Source of the DNA: a bacterium | GTDB taxonomy: Bacteria > Zixibacteria > MSB-5A5 > GN15 > FEB-12 | Assembly: GCA_016708025.1 (NCBI GenBank) | Contig: JADJGQ010000002.1 | Span: 372,001-436,000 of the forward strand | Length of the DNA stretch: 64,000 bases | Direction: 5' to 3' | In this document: positions 46,460-55,122 of the stretch, one piece after another | How the letters are laid out: every line of letters begins with the position of its first letter | Numbering within the stretch: the first letter of the stretch is position 1 | Translations under genes and position numbers: made by a program | Notes under the pieces: model-generated | Database searches by the model: none | What the model was told of the DNA's origin: nothing | What the model saw: only the letters and a program-made list of their open reading frames with translations

Positions 46460-46735
46460 GCCGTGCAGATTTGCTCCACCCGGACTGTGGCCCGCTGGGG
46501 ACGATTCTGCCCGGCCCGCCGCCGCCCTGCAGGCGAGCGCGGTGACCGGGACCTCCGGTTTCCTGCTGGGCTCGATAAGGACGGAGCAGCAGCGTCCATC
46601 TGTCTTCGTCAGGATCCGGAACAGGTTGATGAGCCGAATGGGCCATTTCAGGCTTCTTTATCGCTCTACGGCTATCCCAGACTCTTTAAGATAGATAGCT
46701 TTCAGCTCGTCAATGTGGTGCTGCTGCAGGGGCAT
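46460..46735 (-). pseudogene. Decayed copy of the 56-residue gene at 49005-49175
   Basis: Reading from ATG 46735, the frame gives MPLQQHHIDELKAIYLKESG, close to MPLQQRHIEELKALYRKEQG of the intact gene. It then hits TAA. Alignment shows one inserted C, giving GAT AAA GAA GCC in the next frame where the intact copy has DKEA, then loss of two bases with TGG turned to TGA, then one inserted C. After this the original frame resumes as IRLINLFRIL. The net frame change is zero. The tail after FRIL is GC-rich and unrelated up to TAG near 46460. Confidence 0.75.
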
Positions 46736-46835
46736 AGGAGAGTGGCGTTAAGGTGAGTGCACACCGCCAACCTAGCGCTGATTGCCCAGGCCGTCCAGAA
46801 GTGCCTAATGGGCATTGGCGTGAGCCGATATACGC

Positions 46836-46859
46836 AAAAAACACGCTCTGAGGAGCGTG
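46836..46859 (-). terminator. Intrinsic terminator of the coiled-coil gene
   Basis: On the minus strand, CACGCTC-ctca-GAGCGTG is followed by six T (A6 at 46836-46841 on the plus strand), about 27 nt after the stop at 46886. Confidence 0.85.
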
Positions 46860-46885
46860 CGATGCGGCAGGTGATCGTATAATGC

Positions 46886-47119
46886 TTAGGCGAGGTGGAG
46901 GTGCTGCTTCACGCGCTGCACGTCTGACTCGATGCGCCGCACCCACTCCAGACTGAAGATACGCTCCTGGTCCAGTCGGCGGACGATGGTGAGGACCTCA
47001 TCCATGGTCGTGAGGAATTCATCCCGACTGACCACGCTGTCTACCTTGGTCTCCAGAGTAGCGACCTTGGCATCGAGTGCATCGAGCTTCGCAATAATGG
47101 CTGACTGCTCCTTTTCCAT
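46886..47119 (-). CDS. Small coiled-coil protein
   Basis: A 77-residue protein, MEKEQSAIIAKLDALDAKVA followed by TLETKVDSVVSRDEFLTTMD and more heptads, predicted to be almost entirely coiled coil. It has its own terminator and lies between repeat copy c and the decayed small gene. Similar short coiled-coil proteins are common on mobile elements. No function is known. Confidence 0.65.
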   Translation of the reverse strand: MEKEQSAIIAKLDALDAKVATLETKVDSVVSRDEFLTTMDEVLTIVRRLDQERIFSLEWVRRIESDVQRVKQHLHLA

Positions 47120-47169
47120 AGGGAATCAGCGTAGCGCAGGGGGAGGAGGGTTGTCAAAGAGACTCGAGG

Positions 47170-47213
47170 TTTTCCACAGCAGCACCGGAAATGTTGCCGA
47201 CTTCGGCAATTGA
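47170..47213 (+). repeat. Operator-like repeat, copy c
   Basis: TTTTCCACAG (47170-47179), 14 nt, TTGCC (47194-47198), N6, GGCAATTGA (47205-47213). The palindrome is extended to TTGCCGA / TCGGCAA. It lies 50 nt upstream of the coiled-coil gene (minus strand) and just past the end of the recombinase gene. Confidence 0.65.
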
Positions 47214-47222
47214 TAACGTTCG

Positions 47223-48944
47223 TCATGCTGCTACCGTGACCAGTGCACTGGTACTGACCCGTTCTTTCCCACGCTGCTTCCACCGCTGACCACCAAGGCC
47301 TGCACTGCTGATGCGCTGCACGGTCTGTTCAAATGTGGCCACACCTCGATTTTGCTTGTAGAAAGTTCGAATGTCTCGTACTAGACCGCACCACTCGGAA
47401 ATCCCTTGCGCAACCAGGTCTGTTTTCCGCTTAACCAAGCTTAAAATCTGTGATTCGAACCGAAGCTTTTCTACAGCTTGAGACAAGAGTGTAGTTTGAA
47501 TCATCTGAAGCGGCTTCTGCGGCTCTATCAGCAGTTTTCCGTTCATCAGCGTGAGGTTCGAACCAGTGAACACGAGAATAGCTCGTTTGAGCTCAGGCGT
47601 ACCATTTTCGAAGTCGACCATAGCGCGTTGTGCAAAGTCGAAAGTGTCCTCACAAGCCAGAAGGACCTGTTTGTTGCGTGCATCGTTGTCGTCTAAGAGT
47701 TCCTTCAGGCGGAAACGCTCCTCTTCCAACTCTGCCTTTTTCGCTCTATATTCGCTATCGGTGAGCAATTCTCGCAGCCGCATATTGACCAACTCTCCGA
47801 TCTCCCGCACACACGCTTCGTACCTGCTATGGAGCGAAGCAAGCGCTGCTCCGCCTTTCAGGCACTCCTCCTCGTGAAACTCACGGAGCAATTTCAGGCT
47901 CCAGTCACGAATACCAGCTCCGATTCGCAGTGACGATAGGAACTCTCTCACCTGCGATTCAAGGGTACTATCGGTTATGGAGCGTTGCGAACACTTCACG
48001 GATCGCTTTCGATGAGAGCAATGGTAGTACACATACTTCCGGCCGTAGCGGTTCGTTTTGTGTTCCGCCGTAACTGCTGCGCCACATTCTCCGCACTTAA
48101 TGAGGCCAGTATACGTGAATTCGTGCCGCTTCGGTCGCGGCCACTTGCGCAGTCCCAGCAGCTCTTGCACACGGTCGAATTCACTCTTGGTGATCATGGC
48201 TGCATGGCCACCGGGGTTTATGTCTCCGCCGTACCGGATCGCTCCGTAGTAGAAGGGATTGGTGAAGACCTTATAGACCGTTGAGTACTGCAGCGGGCCT
48301 CCGCCGATGCGCTTGTGCTTGCGGGTGCGGAGACCCCACTGCTCTGTCGCAATGCTGAGAATCTTCCGGGGCGTGTAGCTCCCGGTGAGCATGAGATCCC
48401 ACATCTTGCGAACCAGAGGAAACCGCTCCGGGTCTTTCACAATCGTGCGGGTATTGCGGTCGTTGGTATAGCCGATGGGTGGAAGGCCCGGAACCCAGCC
48501 TTGGTCGATTTTCGCCCGCAAACCTCGCTTCACATTATCTGAAAGGTCATCCACGTATTTCTTGGCCATGCCAAACTCCAGCTGCATCCAGAACTTGTCA
48601 TTGCCCGTATTACTGAAGCTCCGTTGTGGCGTATGTATGGCCGACAATTTCCCTACCTCCATAGCCCATATGAGAGCTCCGCCGTCGACCGGGTTACGTG
48701 CGAGGCGGTCCAACTTCCAGCAGAGGACGCCCTGGATCTTGCCAGTCCCCACAAGCTGCAGAAGCTTTTTAAACACTGGTCTACCTGGCGCTTTAGCCGA
48801 CATTGACTCGATGTAGACAGCGTCTATTGAGAGGTCCGCCTTTGCCGCGAACGCCTGCAATTCCCGAACCTGGGAATCAATAGACAGAATCTGTCGGTCC
48901 TCAGATTCGGTAGACTTGCGAGCGTAGATGACGATGGAGGGCAT
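47223..48944 (-). CDS. Large serine recombinase
   Basis: A 573-residue large serine recombinase. The N-terminal resolvase domain begins PSIVIYARKSTESEDRQ, with the nucleophile Ser11 and the following SIDSQVRELQ; KLDRLARNP carries catalytic Arg residues. The Recombinase domain follows (GLPPIGYTNDR, FTNPFYYGAIRYGGD), then a zinc ribbon (KCGECGAAVTAEHK to YYHCSHRKRSVKC) and a coiled-coil motif (about 390-450). Such enzymes integrate and excise elements without host factors. The plus-strand 3' end lies next to repeat copy c. The enzyme could mobilise the 32-55 kb module; I could not find its att sites. Confidence 0.9.
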   Translation of the reverse strand: MPSIVIYARKSTESEDRQILSIDSQVRELQAFAAKADLSIDAVYIESMSAKAPGRPVFKKLLQLVGTGKIQGVLCWKLDRLARNPVDGGALIWAMEVGKLSAIHTPQRSFSNTGNDKFWMQLEFGMAKKYVDDLSDNVKRGLRAKIDQGWVPGLPPIGYTNDRNTRTIVKDPERFPLVRKMWDLMLTGSYTPRKILSIATEQWGLRTRKHKRIGGGPLQYSTVYKVFTNPFYYGAIRYGGDINPGGHAAMITKSEFDRVQELLGLRKWPRPKRHEFTYTGLIKCGECGAAVTAEHKTNRYGRKYVYYHCSHRKRSVKCSQRSITDSTLESQVREFLSSLRIGAGIRDWSLKLLREFHEEECLKGGAALASLHSRYEACVREIGELVNMRLRELLTDSEYRAKKAELEEERFRLKELLDDNDARNKQVLLACEDTFDFAQRAMVDFENGTPELKRAILVFTGSNLTLMNGKLLIEPQKPLQMIQTTLLSQAVEKLRFESQILSLVKRKTDLVAQGISEWCGLVRDIRTFYKQNRGVATFEQTVQRISSAGLGGQRWKQRGKERVSTSALVTVAA

Positions 48945-49004
48945 GGGTAATCCTTAAGAAGGAGCAATCCAAGCGTACTAGACTAGGCGCGAGGGAGGCA
49001 ACTT

Positions 49005-49175
49005 CTACGAAGTTCGAACTTTATCCGAGCGTGGTGGCTTCGATTGCGCCAGAATCCGGAACAGGTTGATGAGTCGAATCGCCATCGCCCATGCCTCCTT
49101 GTCGTCCAACTCAACCCCCTGCTCCTTTCGATAGAGCGCTTTCAGTTCTTCGATATGGCGCTGCTGCAGTGGCAT
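49005..49175 (-). CDS. Small conserved protein, 56 residues
   Basis: MPLQQRHIEELKALYRKEQG continues with VELDDKEAWAMAIRLINLFR and a short basic tail. I start at ATG 49175, because the decayed second copy at 46735 begins at the same residue. The presence of two copies and the conserved pattern show a real family. The all-helical pattern resembles the N-terminus of short integrase- or regulator-associated proteins, but no function is recognised. A partial copy of the repeat (49221-49249) lies about 50 nt upstream. Confidence 0.65.
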   Translation of the reverse strand: MPLQQRHIEELKALYRKEQGVELDDKEAWAMAIRLINLFRILAQSKPPRSDKVRTS

Positions 49176-49220
49176 GCCTATCAGTCTACTAAGAGGCGGG
49201 AACACGTAAATGCGGAAAAT

Positions 49221-49249
49221 CCGTAATCTTCGGCAATAATTGTGGAGAA
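49221..49249 (-). repeat. Operator-like repeat, partial copy e (reverse orientation)
   Basis: On the minus strand TTCTCCACAA is followed after 3 nt by TTGCCGAAGA. The right half-site GGCAA is missing. It points toward the 56-residue gene. Confidence 0.45.
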
Positions 49250-49380
49250 CTTCTGACAGAATAGCCGATTCTGATGGGACTATTGGTTCACGAGCAGTCT
49301 GTAGCAGGCAAACGATCCTCCGAACAGGTTCTCGATGAATTTGCAGCAATTACCAACGATTTGTTGGACGATTGCGAAAG

Positions 49381-49414
49381 TTTTCCACAGCAACTTGCCG
49401 AAATAGGCAATTGA
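49381..49414 (+). repeat. Operator-like repeat, copy d
   Basis: TTTTCCACAG (49381-49390), only 4 nt, then TTGCC (49395-49399), N6, GGCAATTGA (49406-49414). The spacing is 10 nt shorter than in copies a-c, one helical turn. It lies 47 nt before the XRE regulator gene. Confidence 0.65.
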
Positions 49415-49460
49415 GCGATTTTCTATAGGTAGTTACCGTTTCAAAACCAACACTACCTTT

Positions 49461-49739
49461 ATGGGTCACCACCGCCAAATTCGCTACCCCAATTCTATCC
49501 GTGAGTATCGCTTGAAGGTCAACCTGCGGCTGTTCGAAGTCGCCCACTTGCTGGGCCTGGCGGATCCCTCACACATAGCGCATTGGGAAGCCGGACGGAA
49601 AGCGCCGAGCCTCGATAATGTGCTGAAGCTCTCCGCAGTCCTTGAGGCTCCGGTCATCGTTCTCTACTCAGAGCGCCTCCAGGAACTGCGCAAGGATATC
49701 TTGAATCGTAAAGCTCTCCCCATTAAGAAACCCCTATGA
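49461..49739 (+). CDS. XRE-type helix-turn-helix regulator
   Basis: A 92-residue protein. Residues 10-66 form an XRE/Cro HTH: YRLKVNLRLFEVAHLLGLAD, then SHIAHWEAGRKAPSLDNVLK and LSAVL. It is the first gene of a compact plus-strand operon and lies directly downstream of operator-like repeat d. It is therefore the best candidate for the protein that reads the dispersed palindrome TTGCC-N6-GGCAA; this is inference. The stop overlaps the next start (ATGA). Confidence 0.8.
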   Translation: MGHHRQIRYPNSIREYRLKVNLRLFEVAHLLGLADPSHIAHWEAGRKAPSLDNVLKLSAVLEAPVIVLYSERLQELRKDILNRKALPIKKPL

Positions 49740-49993
49740 CCATGACTGTGCCGGTTCCTTTCGTGCCGCAGAATCGACGCGACGCGCTCATGCTGGAGAT
49801 TGCCCGAGCGTTCAACGACGAGGAGCGCCTACCTGATTACCAGCGTGTCTGTGCTGGAGTACCCTTCCAGCTTGTCTTTCGAGCATACCGAGAGGCTATG
49901 TCCGTACCGAGCCACCAAGTGCGAAAGTCCCGACGTGCTATTTTCTTCTTCATTGTCCATTCCCTTGAGAATGACCAGGATTCTCGCAATTGA
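49736..49993 (+). CDS. Small conserved protein of mobile elements, 85 residues
   Basis: An 85-residue protein: RRDALMLEIARAFNDEERLP, then YQRVCAGVPFQLVFRAYREA and KSRRAIFFFIVHSLEN. The pattern of an early short helix, a P-x-x-L-V-F-R-A helix and K-S-R-x-A-I-F-F recalls small proteins of integrative elements from Firmicutes and candidate phyla. I cannot assign a function. It overlaps the XRE gene by 4 nt and the RuvC-like gene by 23 nt. Confidence 0.65.
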   Translation: MTMTVPVPFVPQNRRDALMLEIARAFNDEERLPDYQRVCAGVPFQLVFRAYREAMSVPSHQVRKSRRAIFFFIVHSLENDQDSRN

Positions 49994-50489
49994 TCCCTGC
50001 AGCCGAGAATTCGGCTTTGCCGTCATGGTCAGTGACCGATTGATCAACTACGGCATCAAATCGTTGCGCCGACCAGATAGCAAGCGGACGAATGTGGTCA
50101 TGACCGAATTCAGTAAGCTCATCGATACTTCCAATCCTAATCTGCTTGTGCTGGTGAAGAACGACTATGCCCAGGAAATACGAAGGACCTGGTACGAACG
50201 AGTGGTGCTGCAGATGGAAGAAATCGCTCGTAAGCGTGACATCCCGCTGTTCAGAATCAACATTGGATTCATCAAGCAGAGTCTCGCTGGTCGACATGAG
50301 GCTAGCAAATGGGAGTTAGCAAATGCGCTCATAGCTTTCGCACCGCACCTACAGGCCCGCTTACGAAAGAGATATACGTCGAATCAACAGTATGTGTCGC
50401 ACATGTTTGTCGCCATCGCCTGTGGCCGGACTGCGCTCGACCTACACCAACAAGGCAAACTAGAAATGTATGCCGCAAACGACTACTAA
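49971..50489 (+). CDS. RuvC-like resolvase/nuclease-fold protein
   Basis: A 172-residue protein starting at ATG 49971 inside the preceding gene. The opening RILAIDPCSREFGFAVM is the RNase H/RuvC first strand with its metal-binding Asp. A second acidic strand is NLLVLVKNDYAQE, and the C-terminal SHMFVAIACGRTALDLH matches the last helix, where RuvC has its final acidic residues. RuvC-like proteins resolve Holliday junctions. Here it could process element DNA during replication or transfer. It shares 20 nt with the next gene. Confidence 0.65.
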   Translation: MTRILAIDPCSREFGFAVMVSDRLINYGIKSLRRPDSKRTNVVMTEFSKLIDTSNPNLLVLVKNDYAQEIRRTWYERVVLQMEEIARKRDIPLFRINIGFIKQSLAGRHEASKWELANALIAFAPHLQARLRKRYTSNQQYVSHMFVAIACGRTALDLHQQGKLEMYAANDY

Positions 50490-51381
50490 GCGAAGGCCAA
50501 TCCACATCACGAGTCGAGACGGCGAAGTGCTGCGTCATCTTGCCTACTTAGGAATGCTCACGACCGAGCAGGTTCGATACCTATGCTTTTCCTCCAGCGG
50601 ACGTACCAGGAAACGACTGCGCTTGCTCTGGCAACATCGATTAATTGCCCGGCACCGCCGACCCGTGCGAATGGGCGACGGAACCGCACCTTACCTCTAT
50701 ACGCTCACGAGAAAGGGAGAGGGAGTAGTAGATGCGAATGCTGAAAAAGTACAGTCCACGCGATATGCCGGAAAACTCAGCCTTCATTTCGAGAAGATCA
50801 ACGACTTCCACATCGCGATGATGCTGGCGACAAAGCATCCACGATACCCGACTCTGAGCAATTGGCAGCAGGGCAAAAGGGTTCGTTTCAGCGGTACTGT
50901 TCGCACCGAAAGAGGGGGGATGCGAGTGCCGATTGTCCCAGACGCCTTCTTCGTGTTGACCTTTGGCAAACTGGATTACGTTTACTTTCTCGAAATCGAC
51001 CGAGGAACAACTGATTTACGGAGAATTCGGTTGAAATTCCTTGCATATCTTGACCTCTGGCGTTCGAAAGCGGCGTCAAGACAGCTTGGCATTCGGTCTT
51101 TCCGTGTGCTTTACGTCACCACCACCCAGCGACGGTTGACGAACTTGCTCAAGGTCCTGAAAGGCCTTCAGAGGAATTTTCAGCGTAGCGAAGTAATTTG
51201 CCTGACCAAACAAGGGGAAATCAGCATAGAGCGACCTGGGAGGCTCTTTGAGCCAACTTGGGAGACAATTGACCAAACCGGGCACCATACAAGAGTCAGG
51301 GCTTTCCCAGTTCTTCCTATCACGCTCCCGACTGCGCCAGCTAACCCAGCAGTGCGCGGACCAGACGCCGGAGCCGGCTAA
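50470..51381 (+). CDS. Replication-relaxation (Replic_Relax) family protein, copy 1
   Basis: A 303-residue protein. It has an N-terminal winged HTH (ITSRDGEVLRHLAYLGMLTT followed by EQVRYLCF) and a core domain with VPIVPDAFFVLTF and YFLEIDRGTTDLRRIRLKFL, the nuclease-like strand and helix that mark the Replic_Relax family (PF13814 as I recall). These proteins are found on plasmids and integrative elements and are linked to replication or transfer initiation. The Pro-rich tail (about 280-303) is probably disordered. A diverged paralogue lies at 59598-60644. Confidence 0.8.
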   Translation: MPQTTTKRRPIHITSRDGEVLRHLAYLGMLTTEQVRYLCFSSSGRTRKRLRLLWQHRLIARHRRPVRMGDGTAPYLYTLTRKGEGVVDANAEKVQSTRYAGKLSLHFEKINDFHIAMMLATKHPRYPTLSNWQQGKRVRFSGTVRTERGGMRVPIVPDAFFVLTFGKLDYVYFLEIDRGTTDLRRIRLKFLAYLDLWRSKAASRQLGIRSFRVLYVTTTQRRLTNLLKVLKGLQRNFQRSEVICLTKQGEISIERPGRLFEPTWETIDQTGHHTRVRAFPVLPITLPTAPANPAVRGPDAGAG

Positions 51382-51534
51382 CGGCACATGGGCCCGGCGG
51401 CTGGGGATATCCTCATCTGCCGGGTGCGGGAGCAAAGGAGCTAACAACAATCGTATGATACTGAATAAAGTGATTGCGCACATGCGCACTGGCAACGATT
51501 TTGAGGATCAATGCAGTGATTGCAGTGGGCAGCA

Positions 51535-54500
51535 ATGAGATTTACTGACGAAGTAGACGTTCCCGAAGCATTACTCGAATCCCTCCGACAGGACCATCTT
51601 GTGCTATTCATCGGTGCCGGAGTGTCCGTTGATTTGCCATCGGCCTTGCCTACCTTTGAGACCTTGGCCAGCCGAGTTGAGGCGCACTTCAGTGAACCTC
51701 GACAACTCGACCACGGTTCAACACCGCCGATTCCTGAGCCAATTGATCGCTTCCTTGGTCGCCTGAACGGCAACGGCAAGGCAGTTGAATCGTTCATCTA
51801 CTCACAACTGGACAATGCGAGCACTCGACCCAATGACTGGCATAAGGCAATAGTCCATCTCTTCGGCTCGCGGAGCATACTGAGAATTGTAACGACTAAT
51901 TTGGACCGCCATCTTACTACCATTCTTCGCGAAGAACGGGGTGAAACAGACGACATCTTCTACGCGCCAGCTCTACCATTAGGTGGCCGCTTCCAGGGAT
52001 TAGTCTATTTGCACGGTAGTGTCGCTCGCCCAGTTGAAGGTGCGGTGCTGACTGACAGTAGCTTTGGCCGGGCCTATCTCATTGACGGCTGGGCCAGTCG
52101 GTTTCTTATAGGGTTGTTTGAGAGCTTTACGATACTCTTCGTGGGTTACAGCCATGAAGATCCCGTTATGCGCTACCTTGCGCGAGGTCTAAGCACATCC
52201 TGCAGTCGATTCGCACTCTCTCCTGATTCCGACGCAGACAAATGGAGGTTTCTCGGCGTTGAGCCAGTATCGTACCCTCAGCAGTCAGGCAACGATCATC
52301 ATGCGGCACTGTGCGCACTGCAAGCATGGGGCAAGCACGCAGGATGTGGCTATCTTGAACACGAACAGGTGATTCGCGAGATTGCAGCTGTGCAGCCTCC
52401 TATCTCACCCATTGAAGTGGATTGCACTCTCTATGCGCTCGGCGATCCTGTCACGGCTCGAATGCTATTCCAGCAAGTGACGTCAATTGACTGGCTCAAG
52501 TGGTTTTCCGAAAGAGACGTGCTCAAACCGCTCTTCAACTCTTCGACTCCGCTCAGTTTGTCACAAGGCGCGTTGGCATGGTGGCTCGCCGACAACTTTG
52601 TAGTCGTGAACCACGAACCGTTCATGAACCTGCTAACGCGCAACGAACACGTCCACCCTGAGTTGTGGCGCGCCATTGCACACAGACTCTGGACAGCTGA
52701 CGTGCGTCCGGAACCGCGCGTTTTGGCTCTCTGGGTAAACTATCTCTTGAACAACGCTCCATCGCCGTTGCCAATTGAACATATTTTTGAATATTTGCTC
52801 TCCAAAATTAGTCTCTCACTTGACGGCCCAGTGGTCCTACAACTGTTTGCGTACCTGACAACGCCTCATGTTCGGTTCGCACAAGGAGTCGTCTCTATGA
52901 ATGACTTCACCTGGCAGACGGGATTAGTGCCTCGCCTGACACTGCGGGGTGATGAAAGCGACCTGACGGAGGTCTGGAGAGATAAGTTTAGACCGCAATT
53001 GAGTGATTGTTTCGAGCAGTTGCAGGGGATCATCTACAGCAATTTGCTCATGGCGCACACCATCGCCGCTAGTATCAGGATTGCCGGTGATAGCTACGAT
53101 TCGGCGGCTGCGCTTCGCTCGGCGATTGAACCGCATTCACAAGATGACAACAGACATGACCTTGATCCGCTTATTGATGCGGCCAGGGACGTCATTCGAC
53201 ATTGCACCAAGCACGATCCACACCGAGCGACATTTCTCATCGATGCGTGGTATGCTTCAAACGTTCCATTGATGATGCGGATCGCAATTGATGGCCTGAC
53301 AGAATTGCCGAACTTAACAGCCGATGCGAAGCTGTTGTGGCTGCTTGATAGGCACCTACTGTTTGGACTACCGACGCATCACGAGGTATACCGATTACTA
53401 GCGCAGACCATAAACATGGCTTCAGAAGAAACCATCGCTGCACTCGTGCGAGTAGCAATAGAAGGGCCACCAGAAGCTGTATCGACAGTTCAGGACCAGG
53501 AGCTTTACGATTATTCCAAGTTCAATTTGCTGGGTTGGATGCAAAAGAATGCCCCCGATTCAGAACCTATTTGTACGGCGCTTGCTACGATTACCAACAT
53601 TCATCCGGAATTTCGGTTGAGGAGTTGGGCGGATTTCCTGCACTATATCGGAGACACTGATGATCGGTTGGCTGAGCAACCGCCAATGCCCAGCTGCAAG
53701 CTGGACTCAATATCTGATGACGAACTCCATGCAGTAGTTGGTACTAGGCACCCACAGGGAAGCACTGAGTGGGTTCGTCGCAATCGCGTTCTTGCTGAAA
53801 TCCAATCAACAGTCAGTCAGCACTTTGACAGGACACTCTTCCTTGCAGGAAGGCTTCGAGACAAAGAGATTTGGGAGTCTGACATTTGGACTGCTCTGCT
53901 CAGGGGTTGGTCGGAAACTGACCTCGACTCCATCCAATGGCAGAAGGTCTTTGGAGTGCTTGTGCCAGCATTTCATTTGCACGCCCACCCAGACATGGAC
54001 TTGTTCCTCGAGAAGATCGTAACACGACAGGGGAGTGGCTTGCCACTATCAGTCCTTGGCCAGGCAGAGGAGATCTCTCTAAATTGCTTCCGCGCAGTTC
54101 AGACGCAGGAACGAGCATTTTCCGGAGAGGAATCATGGCTGGCAAAGGCGCTTGATAGCCCCGCTGGGCACGTTGCTGGGTTCTGGCTCCATGCACTTAG
54201 CTTGCGCATTCGACATTCACAGACACGGGTAGACAAGTTGCCCGAATGGTACCGCGATCTCTTTGACCAGGTCATTGATGCTCCTTCCGAAGCGGGCCAG
54301 TTAGCACGCGTTGTCCTATGCAGTCAGGTGAATTTTCTCTATGCGACGGACCAGCACTGGACTACCCAGAAGCTGATCGCTTGCTTCGATTGGGGCAAGG
54401 ACGCTCTCCGAGCAGAGCAAGCATGGCACGGCTTCCTGACGTGGGGCCGCATTCCACCACCCCTTCGGGAGCAATTTGCGGAACTCTTCGTATCCACTGC

Positions 54501-55122
54501 CCAACACCTTGCGGTGAGAAGTGATGGCTTGAGAGGTCGGATCACTGAATACGCGGCAGGTACCGCCCTCTTGTTGACGGGACGTGACTTCGATGTCTGT
54601 GCGTGGCTGATTCGTTTGTTCCGCGCCTTCTCAAACGGCGAACGAGTCGGATTTTGGCGGCACATTACCTACAGTTTGAAGCAAGCTGGGCCGGTCTTGA
54701 CGGTAGCTTCCTGGGATGCTTGGATCGCCGAGTTTTGGGCTAAGAGGAGAGACGGTGTACCAGACAGAATGACGTCGGAAGAGGTCTCCGGTTGTCTGGA
54801 TCTCATTCCGTACGTTGCCGATAGATTTCCCGAGGCGGTCTCACTTGCTTTGACAGCAGATACCACAGGTCAGGCGCATACATTCCTCTACCGTCACTTA
54901 GCGGATACTGACTCACCAGAAAAGTACCCCCACGAATTCCTACGTCTTTTTCTGCACCTGCTCAAGAGGGTCGAAGCACAGTCAATCTTTGATCCAAACC
55001 ATATTGTCGACCTCTTCAGGCGACTTGCGCTGAAACTCTCTGTGGGTGAGCTAAGGGCCTTGCGCGAGGAGTTTGTCAGATTGGGGTTGTCTGCGCCGCC
55101 GCCCCCGTCAGTCGAGAATTGA
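51535..55122 (+). CDS. Large SIR2-domain protein, probable NAD+-depleting defence effector
   Basis: A 1195-residue protein; I use ATG 51535, since TTG 51520 adds only five residues. Residues 15-260 are a SIR2 domain: LVLFIGAGVSVDLPSALPTF, IVTTNLDRHL, and YLHGSVAR with the catalytic His, then SFTILFVGYSHEDP. The remaining 900 or so residues are helical, with a repeat-like texture, and may match DUF4020; that name is from recall. Large SIR2 proteins of defence islands cleave NAD+ after phage recognition and cause abortive infection. It follows the Replic_Relax gene as apparent cargo. No second subunit gene is beside it. Confidence 0.8.
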   Translation: MRFTDEVDVPEALLESLRQDHLVLFIGAGVSVDLPSALPTFETLASRVEAHFSEPRQLDHGSTPPIPEPIDRFLGRLNGNGKAVESFIYSQLDNASTRPNDWHKAIVHLFGSRSILRIVTTNLDRHLTTILREERGETDDIFYAPALPLGGRFQGLVYLHGSVARPVEGAVLTDSSFGRAYLIDGWASRFLIGLFESFTILFVGYSHEDPVMRYLARGLSTSCSRFALSPDSDADKWRFLGVEPVSYPQQSGNDHHAALCALQAWGKHAGCGYLEHEQVIREIAAVQPPISPIEVDCTLYALGDPVTARMLFQQVTSIDWLKWFSERDVLKPLFNSSTPLSLSQGALAWWLADNFVVVNHEPFMNLLTRNEHVHPELWRAIAHRLWTADVRPEPRVLALWVNYLLNNAPSPLPIEHIFEYLLSKISLSLDGPVVLQLFAYLTTPHVRFAQGVVSMNDFTWQTGLVPRLTLRGDESDLTEVWRDKFRPQLSDCFEQLQGIIYSNLLMAHTIAASIRIAGDSYDSAAALRSAIEPHSQDDNRHDLDPLIDAARDVIRHCTKHDPHRATFLIDAWYASNVPLMMRIAIDGLTELPNLTADAKLLWLLDRHLLFGLPTHHEVYRLLAQTINMASEETIAALVRVAIEGPPEAVSTVQDQELYDYSKFNLLGWMQKNAPDSEPICTALATITNIHPEFRLRSWADFLHYIGDTDDRLAEQPPMPSCKLDSISDDELHAVVGTRHPQGSTEWVRRNRVLAEIQSTVSQHFDRTLFLAGRLRDKEIWESDIWTALLRGWSETDLDSIQWQKVFGVLVPAFHLHAHPDMDLFLEKIVTRQGSGLPLSVLGQAEEISLNCFRAVQTQERAFSGEESWLAKALDSPAGHVAGFWLHALSLRIRHSQTRVDKLPEWYRDLFDQVIDAPSEAGQLARVVLCSQVNFLYATDQHWTTQKLIACFDWGKDALRAEQAWHGFLTWGRIPPPLREQFAELFVSTAQHLAVRSDGLRGRITEYAAGTALLLTGRDFDVCAWLIRLFRAFSNGERVGFWRHITYSLKQAGPVLTVASWDAWIAEFWAKRRDGVPDRMTSEEVSGCLDLIPYVADRFPEAVSLALTADTTGQAHTFLYRHLADTDSPEKYPHEFLRLFLHLLKRVEAQSIFDPNHIVDLFRRLALKLSVGELRALREEFVRLGLSAPPPPSVEN

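Noticed and set aside
46394..46756. 120-residue plus-strand frame
   Set aside because: It overlaps a decayed minus-strand gene whose homology is clear; the frame has no family.
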